In this document: piece after piece, positions 9,996-19,500 of the stretch
How the letters are laid out: every line of letters begins with the position of its first letter
How positions within the stretch are numbered: the stretch's first letter is position 1
NCBI GenBank assembly: GCA_013176395.1
Contig: JABMLP010000009.1
Coordinates: 124,001-188,000, forward strand
Length of the DNA: 64,000 bases
DNA from: Venturia oleaginea
Taxonomy: Eukaryota > Ascomycota > Dothideomycetes > Venturiales > Venturiaceae
Direction: 5' to 3'
The notes under the pieces: model-generated
Told to the model about the DNA's origin: nothing
The model's input: only the letters and a program-made list of their open reading frames with translations
Database searches by the model: none
Position numbers and translations under genes: made by a program

Positions 9996-10797
9996 AGGGT
10001 AATGCGCCCTTGCACTCTCGACGAGTTCGAGACTTGGCACGCCGACGCGTCTACCATATCAACAAAGAAGGCTTCCTCCCGGCCTTCAAAGACGCGTTTT
10101 TCGACGTGTTTACAAAAGAGAACTGTCGAAAGGCTTTTGAGATGGTAGGGCTAGTCTCTATTGACGTGGAGGTGGTATTGGATCGCCTTGAAGTACGGCT
10201 ACGTAGCCCACCAGCACCCCCACCGCAGGAGACGCCGTGGCAGTCGAAGACTCCAAGCAATACTCTTGAATTTGGATCCCAATCCAAGCTCGTAAGCGAG
10301 TCCTTTACTCGGTCACCAGTTACTGCGCAGGCAGGCTTTTCCCAGCTTGTCAAGGGCGCTGAATTGATGCTGCACCAAAACGCTCTACTTGTTGCGCGCA
10401 ACCGCGAGCTTGAAGAGCAATTGGCAGTAATGACAAAGCGAAAATGGCGCAAAAGGAAGTGGATCCAGCAAGGTGGTACTATAGAGTATGGGACTGTAGC
10501 AGCGCAGGTAGCTGCCGAGGCGTCTGTCGCGCCTCAGGGATCAAAGAAGGCTCGTGGTAGTGGTGGTCAAGAAATAGCCCGACCAACTCAACGGCGCTGT
10601 AGGAACTGCGGCGCAACTGGGCGTAATGCGCGAACTTGTAAAAAAGATATCGAGATATCATCTGAATCAGATAGCAGCACGACGGACTTAGAATCTATTG
10701 TTAATAGCGATTAAATTGAAGAGTCGTAACATGAGTTGGTCGTGCCAAGCCTTCTTGACCAGCTCGGTGGGTTGACCAGCTCGGTGGTGGAACACGT
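9996..10797 (+). mobile_element. pogo-type DNA transposon, 3' part only
   Basis: The right end is intact: a terminal repeat with two copies of GACCAGCTCGGTGG finishes ...GGTGGAACACGT before a TA at 10798-10799, as in the complete relative at 44149-45959. The left end is lost where LINE ORF1 sequence begins near 9996-10008. The element appears to be inserted in gypsy pol DNA, because pol coding resumes just to the right of the TA. Confidence 0.8.
10010..10714 (+). pseudogene. pogo transposase C-terminal fragment with zinc knuckle
   Basis: The frame encodes the end of a pogo/CENP-B-like DDE transposase (RRVRDLARRRVYHINKEGF, ENCRKAFEMVGLVSIDVEV), a helical basic segment and a C-terminal CCHC-type knuckle. 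In this copy the motif reads CRNCGATGRNARTC, so the zinc-binding His present in the two relatives (GATGH) is Arg. It ends SSTTDLESIVNSD. The HTH and most of the catalytic domain are missing, so it cannot encode an active enzyme. Confidence 0.8.
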
Positions 10798-10949
10798 TAC
10801 ATTATAAAGAAGGCTTGGATTACTGATCGACCCTGCGACAAGCTTGACAATCCTGTAGTAGGCCCATTCCCCATCATTGGAAAGAAGGGACACTCTTGGA
10901 TTGTCAAGCTACCCGAGAGCTACAAGGTTGGCAACGTGTTCCACTCAGA

Positions 10950-12334
10950 TGGATGGATGGATGGATTCAATACACCCGTCGGGCCAGTATGGCTCCAGGG
11001 GGACACTACCGATTGTCTATCATACATTGTTTCCAACTATCAACGCTCCCTTCATTCCAAGCCCAAGCATTTACTTTTGTGTAGCATCTTTTTAACATAC
11101 TGAATTATCAAATTGACCAAAACTCCAGAAACAACAACAAAAACGAAAGGCGAACCTACCGTTGGCCAGCAGACTGATCGGATCAGATATTGGCTGTTAG
11201 TAAGAGGGGGGTATCGGATCTAGGATTGCTGCTTGCATGGGTACTATCTTAATGAGTGAGTCCACATGCTCGGAGTTGGTTATGGGTTTGGTAGAGACTA
11301 CTCCGTCTCTCGGCTGAATCGCTTGGTAGCATCTACGAACGCAATTGTCGCTCGTACTGCTGCTCCATCTGGCGTCCATTTTGGACCATCGATCATCTCT
11401 CCTCTTCTGTTTGTGAGTGTTGAGCGGCCTCCTGGTAGATAGGAGACGTCACTCCTTGGCTCGGTTGCTTCTCGCAAGAGCCGTCGTTGCTCGCTCCATC
11501 GTTTGCAATCGAGTAGGAAATGCTGCACGCTTTCCACAACTCCGCATTCTTCGCACAATGATGATTCCGCCGCTCCAATTCGGTTCAGGTACTTATTCAG
11601 CCGACAGTGTGACGTCCGCAATTGAGCTAGTATTTGAGCCTCTGTTTTAGATAGCTGATTGTAGATGGTGCGCGTGAGTTTTCCAGGGATAGCAGCATCA
11701 ATGGATTTGGTAAATCTCCCTCCTCGCAGTAGTTTGTCGCTTGGTTGACAGCTCTTCCTTGCTTGCCTAATCAGTGCTGAGCGTAGTCGTATCTCTGACG
11801 GCACTGCGCTCCCTGCTTTGGTACTTCTTTTGGCCATTTTGTCTGCTGCTTCGTTGCCCTTGATGCTAGAGTGTGCCGGGATCCATCGAAGAACCACGGT
11901 GATATCCTTTTGATGTAATCGCTGCGTGGCTGACAAGATGTCCTTGATGATATGCTGACCTGACTGCTGTCTTGGCTTGCGGATACTCTTTAGCGCACTC
12001 TGATTGTCCGAGAAGATGGTGAGTTTTCCTTCTAGCGGAACCATGGTCCACACTGCCAGTTGGCTTAGAGCAGTACTAATTGCCTTCAGCTCTGTCGCGT
12101 ATATATTGCCGTTTGCAAGCAATCCTGTTGTTGCGTATTGCTCGAGTGTAGTCCGGTTCTCATCTGGTAGAATGTACACCATACCCGTCCCCAGGATGCC
12201 ATTTCTACCTGAGCCGTCAGTGTAGCAGTGGACTTCGTCTTCATCTTGTGTTGCGGTGGGTTTTGTAGCTTCGTCGCGCTCTTCAATAATCACGCAAGGC
12301 CCTTCGATCCACGGTGCTTTTGCAAATGGTGTGA
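10950..12334 (-). mobile_element. 5'-truncated Tad-like LINE with 14-bp target duplication
   Basis: The segment is flanked by GTGTTCCACTCAGA (10936-10949) and GTGTTCCATTCAGA (12335-12348), one mismatch, inside gypsy pol; this is the target-site duplication of target-primed reverse transcription. On the minus strand it runs from the RNase H region to a 3' untranslated region ending in tandem CATC units at 10950-10968. Tandem short-repeat tails are usual for this LINE group. Most of ORF2 (endonuclease and reverse transcriptase) is missing through 5' truncation. Confidence 0.8.
11298..12334 (-). pseudogene. LINE ORF2 3' end: RNase H and CCHC domain
   Basis: The frame carries a retroelement RNase H, which cuts the RNA strand of RNA-DNA hybrids. 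All four acidic residues are visible: VHCYTDGSGRNG, YATELKAISTAL, LTIFSDNQSALKS and GNEAADKMAKRS. A zinc-binding tail follows, CEECGVVESVQHFLLDC, typical of Tad/I-clade fungal LINEs. The frame stops at 11298. Upstream domains are absent because the element is 5'-truncated at the insertion boundary, where the frame runs into gypsy sequence. Confidence 0.85.
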
Positions 12335-12874
12335 GTGTTCCATTCAGACCGGCTTCGAAAGGCATCCCTCGAAGGGCTACCAGGGCAGCAGAACGCCAAC
12401 GATGAGAACGACAGCTATGAGATCCATGGCAACGTGGAATGGGAAGTTGAACAAATACTCGGTAGTCGTATTCACCATCGCAAACTCCGATGCCTGGTAT
12501 CATGGAAAGGCTGGGACCCAGATAACACTTGGTACGACGCGGAGAGTTTCAAGAACTCGCCAAAGCTGCTCCGTCTCTACCACGATGACAACCCAGATAC
12601 GGACGGACCACCATTGAGGCTCGATGAATGGCAGGATGCATTTGACCGCGAGATTGAAGACCTGCCTCATGAGGATGACAACACTGCAGTTACCAAAGGA
12701 AGGATAACGAGAATGCGGAGAAGGATGAACAAGCGCTAGCCGTGTTGGGATGATGCATTTAACGGTTTTTGTATTAGGCTTGATGGCGTTCGGATGACAA
12801 ATTCAGCACGCCAAGATGATACCTTATAGCCCTACTAGGTATACATTTGGCTCATTGAAGGGGGGGGGGGGTGA

Positions 12875-13297
12875 TGTGACGGCATGGCATGGTGGCTCTA
12901 GATCCGACACCCCCTTTTTACTAACCGCCAATCTCTGATCCTATCAGTCTATTGGTAGACGGTAAGTTGCGCCTTTCGTTTTTGTTGTTGTTTCCGGAGT
13001 TTTGGTCAATTTGAAAACAGAGTATGTTGGAAAGATGCGTTATAAAATTTAAGGGTTGGGCTTGGAATGAAGGGAGCGTTGACAGTGGGATATAATGTAT
13101 AATAGAGAGTCGGTAGTGTTCCCCTGGAGCCATACTGGCCATTTTTGTCACATGACAACGTGTCGCAGCCACACTGTGGCGAGAGGAACATCAACTCGCG
13201 CGCCCCCTAGTCACTTACTCTCTATCTGATATTCTCTCATCACACTGAGTAAATGGAATCTTAGTTCATTCTGTCTGGTTCAATGCTCGCCGTGACA
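12875..13297 (+). repeat. gypsy 3' LTR carrying an insertion
   Basis: The LTR starts TGTGACGGCATGGCATGG straight after a G-rich polypurine tract (12860-12873) and ends CTCGCCGTGACA. Compared with the LTR at 9125-9316, it holds about 249 extra bases at 12893-13141. Removing these leaves about 174 bp, close to the 192 bp of the other copy. It is the 3' LTR of the chromodomain element to its left. Confidence 0.65.
12893..13141 (+). repeat. inverted copy of the LINE 3' untranslated region, inserted in an LTR
   Basis: The sequence from ctagatccgacaccccc to ggagccatactggcc is a diverged reverse-complement copy of 10985-11225. That other copy is the 3' untranslated region of the LINE, so this one is probably a very short 5'-truncated LINE insertion in the plus orientation. 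It lacks the tandem tail, so an independent short element common to both sites is also possible. Confidence 0.6.
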
Positions 13298-13975
13298 TTT
13301 GTGAGCGCATGTCAATCATGTCGCCGTGCAAAGAAGCCAAGGGATAAGACGCCTGGATTGCTGAAACCCTTACCAATCGTACAGAGATCATGGCAACATA
13401 TCTCCATGGTCTTCATGTCATTCAACAAAGACAAGCATGGTTATGATAACGTCTTCGTGGTTGTTGACCGATTTGGAAAGAGACCATTCTCCCTGCCCTG
13501 CCACAAGACGGTGAAGGCGAGAGATGCGGCATTGTTGTACTACACACACATCTACCGTATATATGGGCTGCCTGACACCATTGTGTCCGATCGAGACCCT
13601 AATTTTATCTCGGATTTCATCAAGGTACTCTCTGCTATTCTAGGCATTGACTGGAAACTGAGCACGGCCGAAAATCCGCAGACTGATGGACAGACTGAGA
13701 TTGTAAATCAAGTCTTACAGACTAATCTCCGCCATTTCGTGGATCATGATTAGACAAATTGGTCAGAACTGCTACCCGCCATGGACTTTGCAGCAGCTAC
13801 CGCACCTCACGATTCCACCGGACTGGCCCCTGCAGAACTGGAAATGGGTTTCCTACCACGAATGCATTACGATTGGGATGCCCTCAACAAGCAGCCGATG
13901 ACCTCATTGCAGCGGCTTAATCGAGAAGTCCACAGCGAGAACTCAATTCTTGGAATTTACAGAAGTATCATCTAA
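13298..13975 (+). pseudogene. gypsy integrase fragment, inactivated
   Basis: The frame begins in the integrase zinc domain (SACQSCRRAKKPRDKTPGLL) and covers the catalytic core (VFVVVDRFGKRPFSL, DTIVSDRDPNFISDF, ENPQTDGQTEIVNQ). The first catalytic Asp is replaced: WQHISMVFM where the family has DF. A TAG at about 13752 interrupts the frame, after which it continues (TNWSELLPAMDF...LAPAELEMGFLPRMHYDWDA). It lies directly after an LTR, which is not the normal order, so it derives from another copy or from a large internal deletion. Confidence 0.8.
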
Positions 13976-15311
13976 AGATCATCAAAACACACCTGCCAGT
14001 GGCCGCTCCGGCCTCTAGACGCCATCGCGCATCCCTCAGCGTCGATGAGGTACCTCTAGAGTCGCCGTCGCGGCCACGGCAGAGCAAGCACACGAATACC
14101 ACGAGCAAGCTACACGAACGAAGCGTCTACCAAAGACAACAGCAACCATCTAGTCACCATCTAGCGACACGGGGTACGACGACGGAGCTCAAATGCCCCA
14201 CAGCATCACAGTTACTTTTCAAACCCATAGTCGCCGATGCACTTCCCGACCAGCCCATCACCCCAGATAACACTGCGACGTCCCGAATCGACGAGCCACC
14301 GATAGAAAGGCATCACCTTCTACGCAACTCGAACACCAGACGCCCGGCATACAACGATCGACACCACACAATACTGCAATTTCTAGACAATCTCTTCCAA
14401 CGTCTCAGCAAACCGTCCTGCTACAAGCTGTTGTCCAGAGCCTTGAGCTTTTCCCCAAACTGTTGCATCCCAGTTATAGCAGTGGCAAGAGTAGGTGCGC
14501 GACACAGTAAGCAGTAAGGGCGCATAGAAGGAGCCTATTAGCTGCAAATCCCCTCCTTGTAAGCTGGCAGACGTAGCCTTGAGCCTCTCCCCAGACTGTT
14601 GCGTCCCAATTATAGCATTAGCAAGAGTAGGCGCGCGATACAGCAAGTAGGGAGAACGATTAGCAGCAGATAGGCTCCGACTATAAGACGGCAGGTCTAT
14701 AGCACGATCGGCGCCATACAATACGGCAGCTACCAAATACACTGCCGCATAGGAATCTGGTGTAAGGCAACTTTCACAAGCAGAAACATACTTAGGGAAC
14801 CCATTAGCCTTGAGGGATAAGGCGAAACAGATAGACAAAGCTGAGCATTAGAGGGAGACTGTAGGTAGAAGGATAGCGAAACACAAGGCATTGCCTCTTG
14901 GAGTCTACATAGCACTGATATACTAGCAGAATCACCGGTATTACAAGAGCCAGCGGACATTTGGAGATATTGGTTAAGGGAAAAGGGGGAGGACCGAGGG
15001 GATAGCTGGTCTTGTTTCAGTGAACGGGGCGAAGTGGGGCGCGGTGGATTATATAATCTATCACATGTCGGCTGTCTGATGAAGTCCTCCTAACCGGACA
15101 TATCTGCGTGATCAAGCAGTTGCAACCGAGTAGGATAAAATCAATCAATCAATCAATCAGTCGCACTAGTCTCATCCTGTGTGCTCGAAGGATTCCCCTC
15201 CATTATCAGTCCTAACAGTAACTTCTTGTTATCCAACCATTCTTCGCGAGTTCTGCCTTCCTGCTCTGCAGCTTTGAGGTGATCTGTAACAGCTCCCCGT
15301 CTTAATTATAT
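13976..15311. other. degraded repeat-derived DNA
   Basis: No convincing gene. An open frame at 13999-14517 (plus) has biased composition and no recognised domain. A diverged direct repeat of about 70 bp occurs at 14433-14506 and 14574-14647. A TCAA microsatellite at 15140-15160, following GGATAAAA, resembles the tandem 3' tail of a LINE or SINE. The stretch is probably old retroelement sequence. Confidence 0.4.
14433..14647 (+). repeat. diverged direct repeat of about 70 bp
   Basis: Two copies share agccttgagc, ctgttgc, cccagttatagc/cccaattatagc, gcaagagtagg and gcgcgaya-type blocks, separated by about 70 bases. No coding frame explains them. Confidence 0.6.
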
Positions 15312-15564
15312 TGTCACGGTACGACCGCGGACAAGTCTCCCGCCGTTGGGGTGGCCCCACGGTACGTGATCAAGGCAGAACCGTAGTTCTGCAGAGGAAA
15401 GGGTTTAAAAGCCTGCGTGGCTTCAACCAATACGTAGCTCTTTGAGCTAATCCTGTCGTCAAACCTGCCTGTTGGTTTGCCTGCCAGTTCGTATGTAGCC
15501 TGTTTAATGATACCTGTTCCTGTTGCTGCTCCTTCATCCTGATACCCGAACCCGCCCCGTGACA
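15312..15564. repeat. solo LTR with perfect 5-bp target duplication
   Basis: The 253-bp unit begins TGTCACGGTACG and ends CCCGTGACA, giving TGTCACGG/CCGTGACA terminal inverted repeats. It is flanked on both sides by TATAT (15307-15311 and 15565-15569). This is the scar left when recombination between two LTRs removes the body of an LTR retrotransposon. It is unrelated in sequence to the other LTRs in the window. Confidence 0.85.
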
Positions 15565-16249
15565 TATATCCTAATACCTTTAAGGTATTATATAGAGACT
15601 TTCCTATAGAAAATCAGGTACAATAGCTTCTTCCTAGGCCTACTATACAATACGCCTTAACTAGAGGTAAGAATATATAGCTTTAAAAACGGCTTCAAAA
15701 TTGTTACGGATACTATCACATGGACATGTATTCGGTTGTATTCGGATGTATTTGATTGCATTCATGTGCATTCAAATGCATGCCATTCTATCTCCTTATG
15801 ATTGGTTGATCGTTACACAGATCACGTTTGGTTAATTCTCGTTATTCTTGGCGAAATGAACAAAATGAATTTCCCGGTTCATTTGCTTCATTATGTTCAT
15901 TTTGTTCAAAATGAACATATTGAAGAGCTAGGATTTCTTAGGAGATGGATCTCTATATGAAGGACGAGACTCTGCTCCCTCAGTGTCTCGTATCTTCACT
16001 CTCTAGTTACTTCGCGATTGCTTTTAGTTACTTAGCACAATTCACGACTCTTATATCTTGCAAGCTTCACTTCACTTGTTTGATACGATATTGTCGCCCC
16101 GGACCACTTGAACCCTACTGTACGGATTAGCCAAATCCAGCTAGATTACTTTGAGTCATAGTCTTTGCGTAACAAAAATAGCTTAAAGATAGCCTCAGAG
16201 AGAGCCTTAAAGAAGGCTTAAAAGTGATAACGTACACGAGATTCAGTAC
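15565..16249. other. AT-rich DNA with no gene
   Basis: Repeats of the type attcggatgtattt/gcattcatgtgcattcaaatgc at 15730-15785 and a foldback-like gaacaaaatgaa...ttcattttgttc stretch at 15855-15915 are visible. No coding frame is supported. The right end borders the split pogo element. Confidence 0.4.
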
Positions 16250-16264
16250 AACGTAGTCTATAGG
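16250..16264. repeat. left fragment of pogo-like terminal repeat, cut off by gypsy insertion
   Basis: ACGTAGTCTATAGG here is the outer part of the inverted repeat whose mirror image lies at about 23491-23508 (GGCCTATAGACTACGT). The gypsy element separates it from its continuation at 22406. The last five bases, ATAGG, are duplicated at 22406-22410. Confidence 0.75.
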
Positions 16265-16575
16265 TGTAAGAGTTCAACCCTCAAAGGTGTTTCGCAAGTG
16301 AGAGAAGACTGCTTGTATTTCAAAGTATCTAAGTACAGAGAAGAAAGTGTAAATACAGGAAGGATAGCTCGTATAAATAATCCTCCTCTTACAATAGATC
16401 CTTCTAGAAAGTATCTTTAAATGGAAACGTGACAACTTGCGAAATAGAACATGGCAGCTTGCGAAATAGAACATGACAGCTTGCAAAATAGAACATGACA
16501 GCTTGCAGAATAACAAGAGAACAATTGGAAATCCAGTCATGGATAAGCTAGAGAGAAGGATTCCATCCCTTAACA
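16265..16575 (-). repeat. gypsy 3' LTR (311 bp)
   Basis: On the plus strand it reads TGTAAGAGTTC...CCCTTAACA and matches 22095-22405 base for base as far as I can read. It holds four tandem units of about 23 bp (gcagcttgcgaaatagaaca type) at 16430-16511, in what would be U3, a plausible enhancer. A TATA-like tatttata (minus strand) lies near 16379-16386. Confidence 0.95.
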
Positions 16576-19500
16576 TTATCCCCTCCCCCCCTCTCTTGTA
16601 GATCGATGTGAGCGTAGTCTCTGAGGGCGTAGTATAGGTCCGTCGTTTTCAAGAACGTTGCCGTAGGCACTTTCAAAAGCGTCCAGAGCTGTAGTTTGTT
16701 GGAGTTCGCTAAGGGGTTCCCACGTAGGATCAACGTAGCCTACCCACTTAACTAAGACTTCTCGTGTTTGTTGTCGACCTCGCCGGCGCCATCTTGCGGC
16801 TAGAATAGCCTCGATACCGTATTCCTCGTCTCCTTGTTCAGTTACTATAGGAGGCGGCTGTGTATTATCTTGTATTTGTGAAGGTAGGGGATCTGTGCCA
16901 GCTCTCTTAAGTAAAGACGTATGAAATCGGTTGTGGATTCCTCTGGGTGTATCAAGCTCGTAAGACATTGAGTTGATAACTCGTGTAACTGTATACTTCC
17001 CATGAATCCAGTCTAGTTTCTTACAAGGACGTAGGGTTTTTACGTTCTTTAGGTTGAGCCAGACTTTGTCTCCCACTTTAAAAGAGTCAGCCGGAGCACG
17101 ATCTCTATTAGAGTAGTATTCTTGCTGTTGCTGAGCTGATACCATTGACGTTTCTGCCCATTCTTGTGCGTCCTTCAATTTTGCTACAAGATCTTGTGCT
17201 TTTTCTTTTGGATTCTCAGGGGTTTTCTGGGGAGCTTCAACAGTTCCTATATGCTCAATGTTATAACCGTGGGTTAAGAAGAAAGGCGATAGGCCCGTAG
17301 CTTGGTTTGGTCTATTATCGAGGCATATTTGAGCAATAGGCAGGAGCTCAACCCAGTCGTCCTGACTAAATGTACAGAACTTACGTAGATAGGCTTCAAC
17401 TTCTTGATTTCTTCTTTCCGTAGATCCATCAGTCTCAGGGTGATACGCTGTAGAGAGTCTTCTCTCTATCTTAAGAAGGTGACAAACTTCTTTCCAGAAA
17501 GCATTAACAAATTGCGTGTCCCTATCTGAGACTAGAGATCTAGGAAGCCAGTGTAATCTTACGTAGTTCTGCATAAATAGTTTTGCAAATCCTTCAGCTC
17601 CAAACTGTTCTTTAGGCACTGGGAACAGGATAGTTCCTTTACCCAAGCGGTCAGTAATAACGCAGAGTCTTGTGCATCTTTGGCTCTCTGGTAATTCGAC
17701 TATGAAGTCTACTGAAATATCTTGCCAGATACGGCTAGGGACAGGAAGAGGTTTAAGTAAACCTTTCTTTTTGTCTCGCCAGACTGAAGTTCTTCCGCAG
17801 ACGTCACAATTGCGTATAAACTGACGTATATCTTGAGCAAATCCCGGCCAGTAGAACTGTCTGGAGAGAATAGCAATAGTAGCTTCTCGTCCAGGATGCC
17901 CTGATAGGACTGAATCGTGTATTTCTTGAATTACTCCTGTTAAGAGAGGCTCGTAGGAGGGCAACCAGATTCGGTCTCTATAGTAGAGCTGGTTGTTTTC
18001 GACTTTACAATCTCCTATAGAAGTAGGAACCTTTAGCTTAGATGGGAACTGCCTATCTTGCTTTAGAACGCTTTGGAAAATACGTCTGTAGTCTAGATCT
18101 CCTTCGAGTGCAGTTTCCCATCTATCCCTTAGATCACCTGAGAGAAAGGGATTTTGTATAAAGGGGATAGGTTCTTTGTCTACTTCTTGAGCATTTTCTT
18201 GGGCAGCTTCTTCTCTTGCAGGAGTCTTATCCTCTAGAACGTTAATCCAAAGCTTTGGAGGTAATAACGTTCTAGTTCTTTCAACGATTCTTGGGTCTTG
18301 AATATCCTTTGGGAGATCTTGATCCCTTCGAGTTAAGGCGTCTGGAACTACAGATTCAGAGCCTGGGCGATAGCCTAGTTTGAAGTTAAACTTAGCTAGT
18401 ATCTGCGCCCATCTCATTTGCCTTTCATTTAGTTCCCTTTTTACCATAAACTTCTCAAGGTTCTTGTGATCTGTGAGGATAATGAATGGCTTACTTAGGC
18501 TTAGTAGCTCGCTAGTCCAATGGACTAGAGCTTTGACTATAGCCATAAGTTCTTTGTCGTGGATATCATAATTGCATTCGGCTGGCAAGTGCTTAGTAGA
18601 GAAGAAAGCACATGGTTTCCAGTTACCTAGCTCATCTTTTTGACTAAGTACTGCTCCGGAAGCCCAGCCTGAAGCATCAGGTTCTACTCGCGTAGGCTTA
18701 TCTTCATCAAGTGCAGACAGGACAGGTTCTTTGCAAAACTCTGCCTTAAGTTTTTGAAAAGATTCTTCTTGCTCCTTTCCCCATAAAAATGGAGTATTCT
18801 TCTTTGTAAGGCGAACCAGAGGCTCCCTTATTGTTGAGTTATCTTTTACAAAGTCACGGTAGAAGTTTGTAAAGCCTAGGAAGCCACGTACTCCTCGTAG
18901 AGTAGTAGGACGTTCCCATTCTTTAATTGCTTTGATCTTCTCCGGATCCATGTGTAGGCCCGTTTCAGTATCTATAACGAAGCCTAGATACTTGACTCGT
19001 TTGGTATTAAACTCGCACTTCCGAATATCAAGGTATAACCCAGCGTTAAGGCAGCTTTGAAGTATCTTTTCAGTCTTTTCTTCATGGTCTTTAAGGTTCT
19101 TTGAAGAGTATATTACTATATCGTCTAGATAAGCTGAGCAGAACTCGTCTAGGTATCGTCGAAGGATATAGTTTATATACCGTTGAAAAGACGCAGGTGC
19201 ACCGGTTAAGCCAAAGGGAGTAACTAGCCATTCAAATAGACCATATCTAGTTCGAAAGGCAGTTTTGAACTCATCTCCCGTTGCGATTCGAATCTTGTGG
19301 AAGGCAGCATTTACATCAAGCTTACTAAGATACTTAGCACGAGCTAAGGTTAGTAAAGTCTCTTTTACTAACGGTAGCGGGTACCTATCCTTTCGAGTAA
19401 TTGCGTTTAAGGCTCGGTAGTCTACGCAAAAGCGTAAGCCCCCTCCTGGTTTCTTCACAAAGAGAACTGGAGACGCAGCAACTGATTTACTCTCTCGGAT

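Larger units (their letters stand above)
10800..12739 (+). pseudogene. gypsy pol 3' end with chromodomain, split by a LINE insertion
   Basis: Two coding pieces belong together. At 10800-10949 the post-integrase linker reads CDKLDNPVVGPFPIIGKKGH and KLPESYKVGNVFHSD. At 12335-12739 the frame repeats FHSD and goes on to a chromodomain (VEWEVEQILGSRIHHRKLRC, LVSWKGWDPDNTWYDAESF), ending at a stop in a basic tail (RITRMRRRMNKR). The interruption 10950-12334 is a LINE 3' end. Chromodomains guide integration of gypsy chromoviruses to chromatin. The polypurine tract and LTR that follow at 12860-13297 finish the element. Upstream pol is lost or displaced by the pogo fragment. Confidence 0.75.

Noticed and set aside
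13999..14517. 172-codon plus-strand open frame
   Set aside because: Biased composition in repeat debris with no domain; overlaps a direct repeat.
15000..15160. CTGATGA followed by a short stem, resembling a hammerhead ribozyme core
   Set aside because: The GAAA core box is missing (ATAT instead) and stems I and III do not pair.
16274..16576. 100-codon frame in the gypsy LTR, also seen in the second LTR
   Set aside because: Chance translation of the tandem U3 repeats; same sequence in both LTRs because the LTRs are identical.
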